From Streptomyces tauricus (GTDB lineage Bacteria; Actinomycetota; Actinomycetes; Streptomycetales; Streptomycetaceae), in assembly GCF_014650955.1 (NCBI RefSeq), contig NZ_BMVY01000005.1, forward strand, positions 62,001 to 126,000: DNA of 64,000 nucleotides, written 5' to 3'. Under the pieces are notes generated by a model. It ran no database searches, was not told where the DNA came from, and saw only the letters and a program-made list of their open reading frames with translations. Positions 52,075-61,122 of this stretch are shown here, piece after piece. Within the stretch, counting starts at the first letter, position 1; every line of letters begins with the position of its first letter. The translations under genes were made by a program, and so were the position numbers.

Positions 52075-53751
52075 ATGGGCATTCTCACCCGCCTGCGGAA
52101 TGCGTTCGGAAAGTCACGCAAGGGGGACGCTGCCGCTGCCGCGGTCCCTTCCGCATCTGCCGCCGCCGAGCCGACCGTGCCGGCGGCCCGGCAGGAGACG
52201 GCTCCCGAGCCCACGCCTGCGGCAGCCGAGCCTGAGGTCTCTGTCCCCGCGCCGGCCACGGAGCGCGAGGCCGAGGCCGAGCGTACGACGGAGCGCAAGA
52301 CCGAGCGCAAGACCGAGAGCAAGGCGTCCTCGGTGGACGACCTGGTCTCGGCGGCGTTCGACAACGTGACGGTCCCGAAGCAGACGACACCGCCTGCGAC
52401 CGAGCCGAAACCGGAACCGGAACCGGAACCGAAGACGGAACCGGCGGCGAAGGCCGAACCGGAAGCGGCGGCCGAACCGGCGGCGAAGGCTGAGCCGGAG
52501 CCTGTCGTGGCGGCTGAGCCCGAGCCTGTGGCCGAGCCGGAGCCCGTCGTGGCGGCCGAGCCGGAACCGGCAGCGGAGCCCGCGAAGGCGGAAGCCGAGC
52601 CGGAGCCGACGCCCGAGCCCGTCGCCGCTGAGAAGGCCTCCGAGGTGGAGGTCGCTCCGGCGGCCGAGCCGGTGGTGGCGGCCGACCCCGAGCCGGAGCC
52701 CGTCGCCGAGACGGCACCGGAGCCGGAGCCCGTAGCGACGGAGGCCGAGCCCGTGATCGCCGCGGCCGAGGCCGAGCCCGAGCTCGTCATCCAGCTCGTT
52801 CCGGAGCCCGAGGCCGAACCGGTCATCGAGCCGATCGTCGACGCGGAGCCCGAGACCGAGGCCGTCGCCGCCGAGAAGGCCTCCGAGGCGGAGGCCGACA
52901 TCGAGGCGGCCGTCGCCGAGGTGACCCCGGAGTCGAAGCCGGAGCCGGAGCCGGAGTCGAAGCCGGAACCGAAGCCCGTAGCGACGGAGACCGAGAAGCC
53001 GTCGGCGACCGAGGCCACAGCTGAGACCGCGACCGAGGCGAAGGCCGAGACCGCGACCGAAGCCGCGACCGAGGCGGCACCGGAATCCCCCGCCGGGGGC
53101 GAGGACGCCGTCGCGTCCCAGGCCCCCGCCCTCCTCAGCGCCTACAAGGCCGCCGCCACCGCCCTGGCGAACCAGGGCCTCGCCGACGCCCGCGCCAAGG
53201 TCTACCTGGTCCTGGACCGCTCCGCGTCGATGCGCCCGTACTACAAGGACGGCAGCGCGCAGGCCCTCGGCGAGCAGACCCTCGCCCTCGCGGCCCACCT
53301 CGCGCCGGAGGCGAACGTCCAGGTCGTCTTCTTCTCCACCGAGCTGGACGGCACCGGCGAACTCACCCTCGCCGAGCACGACAACAAGATCGACGAACTC
53401 CACGCCGGCCTCGGCCGTATGGGCCGTACGAGCTATCACGCGGCCGTGGAGGAAGTGATCGCCCTGCACGAGAAGTCGGGCACTCCCGCGGAGCCCGGCC
53501 TGGTCGTCTTCCAGACGGACGGCGCCCCGGACGCCAAGACGCCGGCCACCCAGGCCCTGACGGCGGCGGCGAAGAGCCACCCCGGTCTCTTCTTCTCCTT
53601 CGTCGCGTTCGGCGAGCAGGACAACAAGGCCTTCGACTACCTCCGCAAGCTGAAGTCGGACAACACCGCGTTCTTCCACGCGGGCCCGACGCCCCGCGAG
53701 CTCACGGACGCGGAGGTCTACGAGGGCGTACTGGCGAACTGGCGCCCGTAA
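52075..53751 (+). CDS. vWA-domain protein with long Glu/Pro/Ala spacer
   Basis: A 558-residue protein. After a short basic start ([18 protein letters not shown]) comes a ~280-residue low-complexity spacer dominated by EPEP and AEPE repeats, including a duplicated block around VAAEKASE. The C-terminal ~200 residues are a von Willebrand A domain with an intact MIDAS ([26 protein letters not shown]). Similar vWA proteins occur with terD genes. It may bind partner proteins in a metal-dependent way, held away by the spacer. ATG 52075 has GAAGGG at the right spacing. Confidence 0.8.
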   Translation: MGILTRLRNAFGKSRKGDAAAAAVPSASAAAEPTVPAARQETAPEPTPAAAEPEVSVPAPATEREAEAERTTERKTERKTESKASSVDDLVSAAFDNVTVPKQTTPPATEPKPEPEPEPKTEPAAKAEPEAAAEPAAKAEPEPVVAAEPEPVAEPEPVVAAEPEPAAEPAKAEAEPEPTPEPVAAEKASEVEVAPAAEPVVAADPEPEPVAETAPEPEPVATEAEPVIAAAEAEPELVIQLVPEPEAEPVIEPIVDAEPETEAVAAEKASEAEADIEAAVAEVTPESKPEPEPESKPEPKPVATETEKPSATEATAETATEAKAETATEAATEAAPESPAGGEDAVASQAPALLSAYKAAATALANQGLADARAKVYLVLDRSASMRPYYKDGSAQALGEQTLALAAHLAPEANVQVVFFSTELDGTGELTLAEHDNKIDELHAGLGRMGRTSYHAAVEEVIALHEKSGTPAEPGLVVFQTDGAPDAKTPATQALTAAAKSHPGLFFSFVAFGEQDNKAFDYLRKLKSDNTAFFHAGPTPRELTDAEVYEGVLANWRP

Positions 53752-53801
53752 CCCGCACCGCGAAAACCCCACACCGCAACCCCACCCCGCAGCACCACCC
53801 C

Positions 53802-53843
53802 GGCCGCCCCCTTCTCGTCCCATAAAACGAGGAGCGGGCGGCC
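53802..53843. terminator. Terminator between vWA gene and metG
   Basis: GGCCGCCC (53802-53809) pairs with GGGCGGCC (53836-53843), and inside it CTCGT (53814-53818) pairs with ACGAG (53827-53831). It should stop vWA transcripts ahead of metG. Confidence 0.7.
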
Positions 53844-53944
53844 CACCCATGTCGGCTACGATTTCAAGGTTCGTAAGACGGCCGAAAGTCGAAGCAGTAC
53901 TCGACCGGACGTCACCCCACGTAGCGACTCGGGAGCAGCCCGCA

Positions 53945-55669
53945 ATGGCTCGACACCTCATCACCAGCGCCCTTCCGTACATCAACGGGATCAAGCACCT
54001 GGGCAACATGGTGGGGTCCATGCTCCCGGCGGACGTCTACGCCAGGTACCTCCGCCAGCGCGGCCACGATGTCCTCTACATCTGCGCGACGGACGAGCAC
54101 GGCACCCCGGCCGAACTGGCGGCCAAGGAGCAGGGGCTCCCGGTCGCCGAATTCTGCGCCGGAGCGCACGACGCGCAGAAGGCGATCTACGACGGTTTCG
54201 CGCTGGCCTTCGACCACTTCGGCCGCAGTTCCAGCCCGCAGAACGCCGAACTGACACAGCACTTCGCCCGCAGGCTGAACGAGAACGGCTTCATCGAGGA
54301 GCGCGCGATCCGGCAGGTGTACTCGCCGGCCGACGGCCGCTTCCTCCCCGACCGTTACGTCGAGGGCACGTGCCCGCACTGCGGTTACGACAAGGCGCGC
54401 GGCGACCAGTGCGAGAACTGCACGCGCGTCCTGGACCCCACCGACCTGATCAACCCGCGCTCGGCGATCTCGGGTTCGACGGAACTCGAGGTACGTGAGA
54501 CGACGCACCTCTTCCTCCTCCAGTCGAAGCTGCAGGGCGAGGTGGAGGCGTGGATCGACGAGGTCTCCGACGAGTGGCCGCAGCTCGCGTCCTCCATCGC
54601 CCGCAAGTGGCTGACCGAGGGCCTGCACGACCGCGCGATCACGCGTGACCTGGACTGGGGCGTACCGGTACCGGCCGACACGTGGCCGACGCTGGCCGCC
54701 GAGGGCAAGGTCTTCTACGTCTGGTTCGACGCGCCGATCGAGTACATCGGGTCGACGAAGGAGTGGGCGGACGCGGCCCCGGAGGAGAACCGGGACTGGA
54801 AGTCGTGGTGGTACGAGCCGGCGGGCGCCTCCGACGTGCGGTACACGGAGTTCATGGCGAAGGACAACGTCCCCTTCCACAGCGTGATGTTCCCCGCGAC
54901 GGAGATGGGCGTACGGGAGCCGTGGAAGAAGGTCGACCAGCTGAAGGCGTTCAACTGGCTGACGTACTACGGAGGAAAGTTCTCCACCTCCCAGAAGAGG
55001 GGCGTCTTCACCGACCAGGCCCTGGACATCCTCCCCGCGGACTACTGGCGCTACTTCCTCATCGCGAACGCCCCCGAGTCGGACGACTCGTCGTTCACGT
55101 GGGAGCACTTCACGGCGACGGTGAACAAGGACCTGGCGGACACGCTCGGCAACTTCGTCAACCGTGTGCTGTCCTTCTCGAAGAAGCGCTTCGGCGAGGA
55201 GGTCCCGGCGGGCGCGGAGGCGAGCGCGCCGGAGGCGAAGCTCGGCGAGGAGATCGCGTCGCTGCTCTCCGACTACGAGACCCAGATGGAGGCGCTCCAG
55301 TTCCGCAAGGCGGCGGCCGCGCTGCGCGCCCTGTGGTCGGCGGGCAACTCCTACCTGGAGGAGAAGGCCCCCTGGCTGGAGATCAAGACGAACCCCGAGG
55401 GCGCGGCGCTCACCCTCCGCACGGCGATGAACCTGATCCACCTGTACGCGGTGGTCTCGGAGCCGTTCATCCCGTCCTCGTCGGCGGCGATGCGGGCGGC
55501 TTTCACGTTGCCGACCGACACGGCGACATGGGTGACACAGGATGAGGCGAAGTCCCTGAACTCCCTCCCCGCGGGCACCCCCTTCACGGTCCCCCCGGTC
55601 CTCTTCGCCAAGATCACGGACGAGGACCTGGAAACGTACAAGGAGCGCTTCGGCGGAGCGCCGGAGTAA
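53945..55669 (+). CDS. metG: Methionyl-tRNA synthetase
   Basis: A 574-residue class I aminoacyl-tRNA synthetase that charges tRNA-Met. The HIGH motif appears as KHLGN near residue 18 in [17 protein letters not shown], the zinc knuckle as CPHCGY and CENC near 140-160, and the KMSKS loop as FSTSQKR near 345. An anticodon-binding helical domain fills ~430-560. It lacks the C-terminal dimerisation domain. ATG 53945 was chosen over ATG 53849 because the family starts at [12 protein letters not shown]. Essential housekeeping gene, marking this as core chromosome. Confidence 0.95.
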   Translation: MARHLITSALPYINGIKHLGNMVGSMLPADVYARYLRQRGHDVLYICATDEHGTPAELAAKEQGLPVAEFCAGAHDAQKAIYDGFALAFDHFGRSSSPQNAELTQHFARRLNENGFIEERAIRQVYSPADGRFLPDRYVEGTCPHCGYDKARGDQCENCTRVLDPTDLINPRSAISGSTELEVRETTHLFLLQSKLQGEVEAWIDEVSDEWPQLASSIARKWLTEGLHDRAITRDLDWGVPVPADTWPTLAAEGKVFYVWFDAPIEYIGSTKEWADAAPEENRDWKSWWYEPAGASDVRYTEFMAKDNVPFHSVMFPATEMGVREPWKKVDQLKAFNWLTYYGGKFSTSQKRGVFTDQALDILPADYWRYFLIANAPESDDSSFTWEHFTATVNKDLADTLGNFVNRVLSFSKKRFGEEVPAGAEASAPEAKLGEEIASLLSDYETQMEALQFRKAAAALRALWSAGNSYLEEKAPWLEIKTNPEGAALTLRTAMNLIHLYAVVSEPFIPSSSAAMRAAFTLPTDTATWVTQDEAKSLNSLPAGTPFTVPPVLFAKITDEDLETYKERFGGAPE

Positions 55670-55734
55670 CAACTCGGCTCCCCTCCCGACGCAGGGGTGG
55701 CCGGACACGACACGGCCGTCCGCCACCCCGCCCG

Positions 55735-55884
55735 CTACTCCACGGCCTCTCGTTCGCCCATGATCAGCGGCACGTTCTCCGGGCCGAGGACCAGCGGTCT
55801 CACGGTGGGCGAGTTCCAAACGGGCAGACCCATCCGGATGGGCTGTGCCGCCCAGCGGGCCGTCGAACTGCTCTGGGTCAGCAC
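55735..55884 (-). pseudogene. Possible remnant or tiny reading frame after metG
   Basis: The 244-bp gap between metG and the convergent HATPase gene holds a 49-codon frame on the minus strand starting with GTG. Its product ends in RPLVLGPENVPLIMGEREAV, which looks like the end of a normal protein. It has no clear ribosome site, so it may be a truncated gene or chance. Confidence 0.22.
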
Positions 55885-55913
55885 GATCAGATCCGTCCGA
55901 GGTGATCAACGAA

Positions 55914-56342
55914 TTACGCGGCGCCCAGGTCACACCAGACGTACTTGCCTCCGCTGCCGTTCCTCGGCAGCGGGTACCAGCCCCAGACGTCCGCGCAGGC
56001 CTGGACGAGGGTGAGGCCTCGGCCCGATTCCGACTCCGCCATGTCCGCTGCGTTCGCGAAAGCCGCCGTCGGCTGCGGCGGGTCGGGGTCCCCGTCCCAC
56101 GCGCCGATCCGCAGAACTCCGTCCCGCCAGCGCAGACGTAGAGCGGCGGGACCCTTCGCGTGGCACACCGCGTTGGAGATCAGCTCCGTCGCCAGAAGTT
56201 CGGCGGTGTCAGTGAGGCGGATCAAGCCGTGAATCGTGAGGATGAGGCGGAGGGTGCGGCGGCAGACCGTCACCGCGCGGGGGTCGTTGGGGATGCTGAG
56301 CGTGTACTCCCAGGGTTCGGGTTCGTTGACGATTTGCGGCAT
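55914..56342 (-). CDS. HATPase-fold anti-sigma-like kinase (WhiJ-locus type)
   Basis: A 142-residue GHKL ATP-binding protein of the RsbW/SpoIIAB-like type common in Streptomyces. The N box is TELISNAVCHAKG and the G box is GRGLTLVQACADVWG; the D box is GAWDGDP. It has no sensor or HisKA domain. It is divergent from an HTH/DUF397 pair, the same trio found at whiJ and abaA loci. ATG 56342 has GGAG eight bases upstream. Partner (sigma, anti-anti-sigma or the HTH protein) unknown. Confidence 0.83.
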   Translation of the reverse strand: MPQIVNEPEPWEYTLSIPNDPRAVTVCRRTLRLILTIHGLIRLTDTAELLATELISNAVCHAKGPAALRLRWRDGVLRIGAWDGDPDPPQPTAAFANAADMAESESGRGLTLVQACADVWGWYPLPRNGSGGKYVWCDLGAA

Positions 56343-56565
56343 GCGGGAACTCCGTTCCATAAAGGGGAAGGTGAGGGTGGGGAGTAGTGGCATGCCGCAA
56401 CCGTCATGGCAGGACGGAGTGGTGCGCTTGCGGAGTCCCCGAATTCGCAGCGTGCGCGTCGCATCACTGACGGTATGGGTAAAATTTGGTACCGCGCAAG
56501 CCGCCACCACTATCTGCCCCTCGAACGAGTCAGTGCCTCAGGACAGTTGGGACGAGGAGGACGTC

Positions 56566-57417
56566 ATGCCGCGTAGACGGCAGCCCACCGCACGCCAGGA
56601 ACGTCTGGGGGGCGAGCTACGTAAGCTGCGCGAAGCCGCAGGCCTCAAAGCGCGCGAAGCCGCCGCACTGGTCGGATGCGACTCCGCACAGATGAGCCAG
56701 ATGGAGTCCGGGATCGGGGGTGTGAGCGAGGAGCGCCTCCGCAGACTCGCCGCTCACTACTCCTGCGCGGACCCGGACTTGATCGAGTCCCTGGTGACAA
56801 TGGCGAACGATCGAACACATGGCTGGTGGGAGGAGTACCGAAGCCTGCTGCCTACGTCATTCATGGACCTGTCCGAGCTGGAGCACCACGCCACCTTCCG
56901 GTGGGATGTGGACTGCCTTTATGTACCCGGGCTTCTCCAGACAGAGGAGTACGCCCGACGCGTCTTCTCGCACAGAGTGCCCGAACTCCCGCGCGGTGAA
57001 CTCGACTTGCGCGTTGCGCACCGGATGGCGCGGCGAACCATCATCGACGGTGACCGACCCATCCCCTACAAAGCGGTGGTGCACGAGGCGGCACTGCGTA
57101 TCAAGGTCGGCAACCGAGCGGTCGCACAGGCCCAACTCGACCGCATCCAAGAACTCTCGGAAGCCGATCACGTGACCGTGCGGGTCATCCCGTTCGCTCT
57201 CGACGATTTCATCGACGCCGGAAGCGCGATGGTCTTCGCGGGAGGCCCAGTCCCCAAGCTGGACACGGTCGTGCGGGATGCACCTCACGGCTCGGCATTC
57301 GTCGACTCCGAAGCCCAACTCAACAGCTTTCGAACGCTTTTCCGTAGGGTGGAAGCATCGTCACTCGAACCTGAGCGGTCGCGTGACTTCATCCACAGGC
57401 TGGCCAAGGAGTTGTGA
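56566..57417 (+). CDS. WhiJ-like XRE/DUF5753 regulator
   Basis: A 283-residue regulator: HTH_XRE domain (~12-70; LRKLREAAGLKAREAAAL; CDSAQMSQMESGIGGVSE) and the C-terminal DUF5753 domain (~100-275; YVPGLLQTEEYARRVF; VRVIPFALDDFIDAG). These proteins control development and secondary metabolism and pair with a small DUF397 protein, reported as toxin-antitoxin-like in some cases. ATG 56566 is five bases after GAGGAGG. Its stop sits next to the DUF397 gene, so they are one operon. Confidence 0.9.
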   Translation: MPRRRQPTARQERLGGELRKLREAAGLKAREAAALVGCDSAQMSQMESGIGGVSEERLRRLAAHYSCADPDLIESLVTMANDRTHGWWEEYRSLLPTSFMDLSELEHHATFRWDVDCLYVPGLLQTEEYARRVFSHRVPELPRGELDLRVAHRMARRTIIDGDRPIPYKAVVHEAALRIKVGNRAVAQAQLDRIQELSEADHVTVRVIPFALDDFIDAGSAMVFAGGPVPKLDTVVRDAPHGSAFVDSEAQLNSFRTLFRRVEASSLEPERSRDFIHRLAKEL

Positions 57418-57425
57418 GGCGCACC

Positions 57426-57623
57426 ATGACGACCCCCGACAGCTGGCAGAAGTCATCCTTCTCCGGCGGCGGCGACGGAAACGCCTGCGTCGAACTCGCC
57501 ACTGAGGCTCACACCATCCGCCTCCGCGAGAGCGACACCCCCTCCATAGAACTCACCACCTCCCCCACCCCCCTCGCCCACCTCCTCCACGGCATACGTT
57601 CCGGCGCCCTCGGCAGCGCATGA
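57426..57623 (+). CDS. DUF397 small protein (partner of the WhiJ-like regulator)
   Basis: A 65-residue DUF397 protein with the family opening WQKSSFSGGGDGNACVELA, followed by a short beta region. ATG 57426 has GAGG six bases upstream; GTG 57414, overlapping the regulator's stop, is the alternative start. DUF397 proteins bind or counteract their cognate HTH partner, so the pair may behave as a toxin-antitoxin-like switch. Confidence 0.88.
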   Translation: MTTPDSWQKSSFSGGGDGNACVELATEAHTIRLRESDTPSIELTTSPTPLAHLLHGIRSGALGSA

Positions 57624-57807
57624 CGGCGGATTGAGTCGGGCCGCTCTCCTCACCAAGCCCCACCCCTCCCGCCCAACGGCGGACGGTCACTCGGGCGGGT
57701 GAATATTCCCAACTGTGCACTTATCAGGTCGCTTTGGGGCCTTACGCTCCACCTGCTACCTGCCTACTGCATGTGCTGTTGGCATATCTCACCCCTCAGG
57801 AACCCTC

Positions 57808-58740
57808 ATGGTCAGTGCGCCGCACGAGGCGATGCACCGCATCTTTCAGGATCACCCGGATCTCTTCTCCGGGGTGTCAAAGGTGCTGGGCGTCGACTTC
57901 GCCCCGCCCACCTCGGTCACTCTCATGCCGACCGACCTCACCGAGGCCAGCCCACTCGAACGCCGCGTCGACACGTTGCTGCGGCTGGACACGGAGGACG
58001 ACGAACCGCTCCTGCTCGCCGTCGAGGCACAGGGGAAGAAGGACCCGGACAAGCCGGCGAGCTGGGCGTACTACGCCTCGTACCTGCTCACGAAGTATCG
58101 GCTGCAGCCGATACTGCTGGTCGTCTGCCAGGACCACGCGACGGCCAAGTGGGCGGAGGAGCCGGTCACGTTCGGCCCTCCCCAGTGGCCCCTGCTCACC
58201 CTGCGCCCGCTGGTCGCGGGCCCGCACAACATGCCGCTGATCACTGATTCGGCCGAGGTCCGCAAGGACCTCGCGCTCGCGACACTGGCCGCGATCACGC
58301 ACGCCAAGAACCCGGAGATCGGTCCCATACTCAAAGCAGTGACGACCGTGCTGCGGGACGAACCGGACGCCGTCAAAAACCCCGTCATCGAATTCATCTC
58401 ACGCGGCCTGGGCAAGCTACCCGCCGCGGCACTTTGGAGGACACTCGTGGCCGTGGACCTTTCTTTCTACAAGTCACCCCTCTTCGAAGAAGTCCGAGAG
58501 GAGGCCCGGGCGGAGGGCCAGGCAGAAGGCCGGGCGGAAGGACAGGCGGAGGGCCGGGCGGAGGGCCGGGCGGAAGGCCGGGCCGAGGCCATCCTGGATG
58601 TCTTCGCGGCACGCGGCATCGACGTCCCCGAGCCAGTCCGGGAACGCGTCATCAACTGCGTTGACCCCGAGAGCCTGCGCCATTGGCTGCGACGCGCCGC
58701 CGTAGCGCTCTCCGCCGACGCGATCTTCGCCGATGACTAG
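57808..58740 (+). CDS. Rpn-like PD-(D/E)XK nuclease-fold protein
   Basis: A 310-residue protein resembling the Rpn/transposase-associated nuclease-like family that is abundant in Streptomyces. The likely catalytic segment is VDTLLRLDTEDDEPLLLAVE followed by AQGKKDP, giving the D...ExQ-K pattern. Residues ~235-255 form an EGRAEGQA repeat coded by 12-bp tandem units (about 58501-58590), likely a helical spacer of variable length. The C-terminus is a small helical domain. ATG 57808 has only a weak ribosome site. Role in DNA repair or mobility is unproven. Confidence 0.72.
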   Translation: MVSAPHEAMHRIFQDHPDLFSGVSKVLGVDFAPPTSVTLMPTDLTEASPLERRVDTLLRLDTEDDEPLLLAVEAQGKKDPDKPASWAYYASYLLTKYRLQPILLVVCQDHATAKWAEEPVTFGPPQWPLLTLRPLVAGPHNMPLITDSAEVRKDLALATLAAITHAKNPEIGPILKAVTTVLRDEPDAVKNPVIEFISRGLGKLPAAALWRTLVAVDLSFYKSPLFEEVREEARAEGQAEGRAEGQAEGRAEGRAEGRAEAILDVFAARGIDVPEPVRERVINCVDPESLRHWLRRAAVALSADAIFADD

Positions 58741-58851
58741 CCCCGGCACAACAGAGCACGGCCCGGACGAATAGCCGCGAGCCCTGACAGAGACCCCGAC
58801 CGGCCCTCAAGCCCACGGCCGGGCGGGGTCAGTTCGAACCGAAGGCCTTGC

Positions 58852-59805
58852 TCACGGCACCCTCGGCCCCGTGACCAACCGCCCCTTCGTGTCGTAAGGC
58901 CACACGTTCGGCTTGCAGCCCCGCATGCCCTTGATCTGCTGCATCATCGCCGGGGCCGGTTTGCCCGGGCCGGGGCACGTCACGTGGTCGTGGCCGAGGA
59001 AGTGGCCCACCTCGTGGTTGATGATGAGGGCGCGGTACGCGTCCACGTCGTCGGCGTAGACCGGGGTCGCCAGCAGCCAGCGCTTGAGGTTGACCACCAC
59101 GTCCTTGCCCACGCTGCAGTTGACCTCGCCGCGTGTCCTCAGGCCGTAGCGGCCGCAGATCTCGTCCACCGTTCCCGGTGTCGCCAGCCGTACGACGAAG
59201 TCGGCCGAACCCGTCGAGACCCGTTTGAAGCCCGACCTGCCGTCGGCCGTCCAGCCTCGTCGGTCCGCCAGTACGTCCTCCACCTGGTCGGCCACGTCCC
59301 CCGCCGACTGCGCGAGGCCGTTCTCGACCACGACCTTGTAGCGCAGCGTTCGGGTGCCCTTCCCGACGGTTCCGCTTCCGCCACCCGCCGTGGTGAACGT
59401 CCCAGGTCCCGAGGAAGGGATGGAGGGCGAGGCGGATGAGGCGGCTGAGGGGGACGTCGCCGAATCCGGTGACTCCTCGTTTCCCCGCCGCGCATCGGAC
59501 TCGCCCTCCATCCCTTCCTCGGCCGATTTCGAGGGGGAGGGGGAAGGGGAGGGCTCGGACTGGTCCGGCCTGTCGTCTGCCGCCTCCGGTGACTTGTCGG
59601 AGCCCGCGGAGCTGTTCGCGCTGGACGCCGCCGGCGTCCCTCCGCTCACCGCCAGCGCCGCCGCCGATAACACCGCCAGGGCCGCCACGCCCCACAACAG
59701 TGGCCCCTTTCCCCCGCCCCCGCCTCCACCCCCGGAGCCTCTGCGACGGCGGCGAGACCTCGCGGTCGGAGACGGCTTGGTCGCACGGCGGTTGATCATG
59801 GTCAT
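58852..59805 (-). CDS. DUF3152 membrane-anchored metalloprotease-like protein
   Basis: A ~317-residue protein: basic Gly-rich cytosolic start, one membrane helix (LLWGVAALAVLSAAALAV), a Ser/Pro/Glu-rich spacer, and a DUF3152 domain (TLRYKVVVENGLAQSAGDVA onward) with the zinc-type motif HEVGHFLGHDH near residue 265. It would act outside the cell, anchored in the membrane. The start is uncertain among three ATGs at 59811, 59805 and 59799. Peptidase activity is inferred from HExxH-x-x-G-x-D/H only. Confidence 0.83.
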   Translation of the reverse strand: MTMINRRATKPSPTARSRRRRRGSGGGGGGGGKGPLLWGVAALAVLSAAALAVSGGTPAASSANSSAGSDKSPEAADDRPDQSEPSPSPSPSKSAEEGMEGESDARRGNEESPDSATSPSAASSASPSIPSSGPGTFTTAGGGSGTVGKGTRTLRYKVVVENGLAQSAGDVADQVEDVLADRRGWTADGRSGFKRVSTGSADFVVRLATPGTVDEICGRYGLRTRGEVNCSVGKDVVVNLKRWLLATPVYADDVDAYRALIINHEVGHFLGHDHVTCPGPGKPAPAMMQQIKGMRGCKPNVWPYDTKGRLVTGPRVP

Positions 59806-59939
59806 GAGCATCAAGAGTGAATACGCGAGGTGTTGGGTTCTGGCTCAGCGCATAACGAAGCCATAACGCCCAGTTGGGCGAGCCCCCGTTACGGGACCCC
59901 GCTCCTGGCATGTGCACGATTCATCCGTATGGTTTCGTC

Positions 59940-60416
59940 ATGGCAGTCCCCCAGGTCATCCCGATCGCGTACGAGCCGCGCCACCGCACCGATGCCATCG
60001 GTCACTACGCGGAGGGGCAATTCCTGGGGTCGGTCACCTACGCCTTCCCCGAGGACTACCGCCCCGACGACGGCTGGGAAGAGCACAAAAGACTCTTCAC
60101 CGTGCTCCACACCTTCGATACTGCCGGTCGTCACCGCGACTCGGAGATCTGGTGCGCCGGTAGCTGGGCCCAGCAGCAGCGCAACCCGCAGGGGCCCGAC
60201 TCCGTCCTCGCCCAGGCACAGGCCCATCTCGCGAAACTGCTCCGGAGCCTCCCGCGGCGCCGTTACACGGACATCGCGGTCCAGCCCTTCCGGCTCACCC
60301 GCGACGGCGTGCTGTTCGGCCTGCTGACCGGCGAGGACGACGGCGAACCCTGGGCCGAGCTGTATCCGGACCGCCTCGGCTTCGGCCCGCCCTGGGACGG
60401 CACGTACGACACCTGA
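59940..60416 (+). CDS. Hypothetical cytosolic protein
   Basis: A 158-residue protein I do not recognise. It is mixed alpha/beta without membrane segments. Notable segments are the strand-rich YAEGQFLGSVTYAFPED and a C-terminal ELYPDRLGFGPPWDG. ATG 59940 follows TATGGT (59928-59933) by exactly six bases, suggesting a leaderless transcript. Its stop codon lies within the first unit of a 19-bp tandem repeat. Confidence 0.65.
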   Translation: MAVPQVIPIAYEPRHRTDAIGHYAEGQFLGSVTYAFPEDYRPDDGWEEHKRLFTVLHTFDTAGRHRDSEIWCAGSWAQQQRNPQGPDSVLAQAQAHLAKLLRSLPRRRYTDIAVQPFRLTRDGVLFGLLTGEDDGEPWAELYPDRLGFGPPWDGTYDT

Positions 60417-60457
60417 GCGCACGTACGACACCGGAGCCCACGTACGACACCCGAGCC
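60401..60457. repeat. Three 19-bp tandem repeats spanning a stop codon
   Basis: Units at 60401-60419, 60420-60438 and 60439-60457 share CACGTACGACACC-GAGC and differ at one position each; in the first unit that position makes the TGA stop of the preceding gene, while the other two read CGG and CCG. Confidence 0.85.
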
Positions 60458-60468
60458 GCACCCCCGCG

Positions 60469-60882
60469 CTAGCCGATCCGCATCAGGCCGTCGGCCTCCG
60501 CCTGGTCTAGGCCGAGCGAGGTGCGGGCCGTTCGGACATGGGCGAGGCCCTCGACTGCCGTACGCGTGACCAGGGCGTACTGGGCCGCCGTGCGGGCGGT
60601 GGCCAGTTCGTCCCGGGCGGTGCGCAGGCGTTCGGCGGCGGCCGTGAGTGCCTGCGCCGCGATCACGTCGGCCCCCGCACTCGTACTCGTCTCCGCCCGG
60701 ATCCGTACGTCGAGAGCGGACAGGCTGCCGCCGAGCCGCACCACCCACCGATTGGCGTCGGCCTCCGCATCCAGGTCGGACAGCTCGGACACGTCGGACA
60801 GGTCGCGCGCCCGGCCCCAGCGGCGCCTCGCCACCACCGCTCCGACGATCAGCAACAGTGCGAGCAGCACGGCGAATCCCAT
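60469..60882 (-). CDS. Small membrane-anchored hypothetical protein
   Basis: A 137-residue protein with one N-terminal membrane helix (FAVLLALLLIVGAVVA) then a cytosolic helical, Ala/Arg/Thr-rich domain (AAERLRTARDELATARTA) predicted to form coiled coil. GGAGGAG sits just upstream of the ATG. No family recognised. Confidence 0.68.
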   Translation of the reverse strand: MGFAVLLALLLIVGAVVARRRWGRARDLSDVSELSDLDAEADANRWVVRLGGSLSALDVRIRAETSTSAGADVIAAQALTAAAERLRTARDELATARTAAQYALVTRTAVEGLAHVRTARTSLGLDQAEADGLMRIG

Positions 60883-61037
60883 GTTCTCCTCCGGTGATCT
60901 CGTCCGGCGCCGCCGGTGTCCCGCGGGGCGTTCTCACCTCGCACCTGCCATCAGACGCCCCGCTGCTGTGCCCGCACGACGAACACCCTGTGGGTCAGCT
61001 GATCACCCCGACCGCCCTGATCACCCTGATCACCCGC

Positions 61038-61075
61038 ATGGGCCCGGGACTTCCTTCGTCCCGTCCCGGGCCCAT
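61038..61075. terminator. Terminator hairpin after the dioxygenase gene
   Basis: ATGGGCCCGGGAC (61038-61050) pairs perfectly with GTCCCGGGCCCAT (61063-61075) across a 12-base loop, about 50 bp past the dioxygenase stop. The rest of the 240-bp gap contains CTGATCACC repeats and no gene. Confidence 0.85.
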
Positions 61076-61122
61076 ACGCCGTACGCGTTCTGCGCGGCCG
61101 GTTCAGCCCGCGCTCACCCCGC

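Noticed and set aside
53912..55933. Minus-strand frame opposite metG
   Set aside because: Antisense to an essential gene with all synthetase motifs; no ribosome site or motif.
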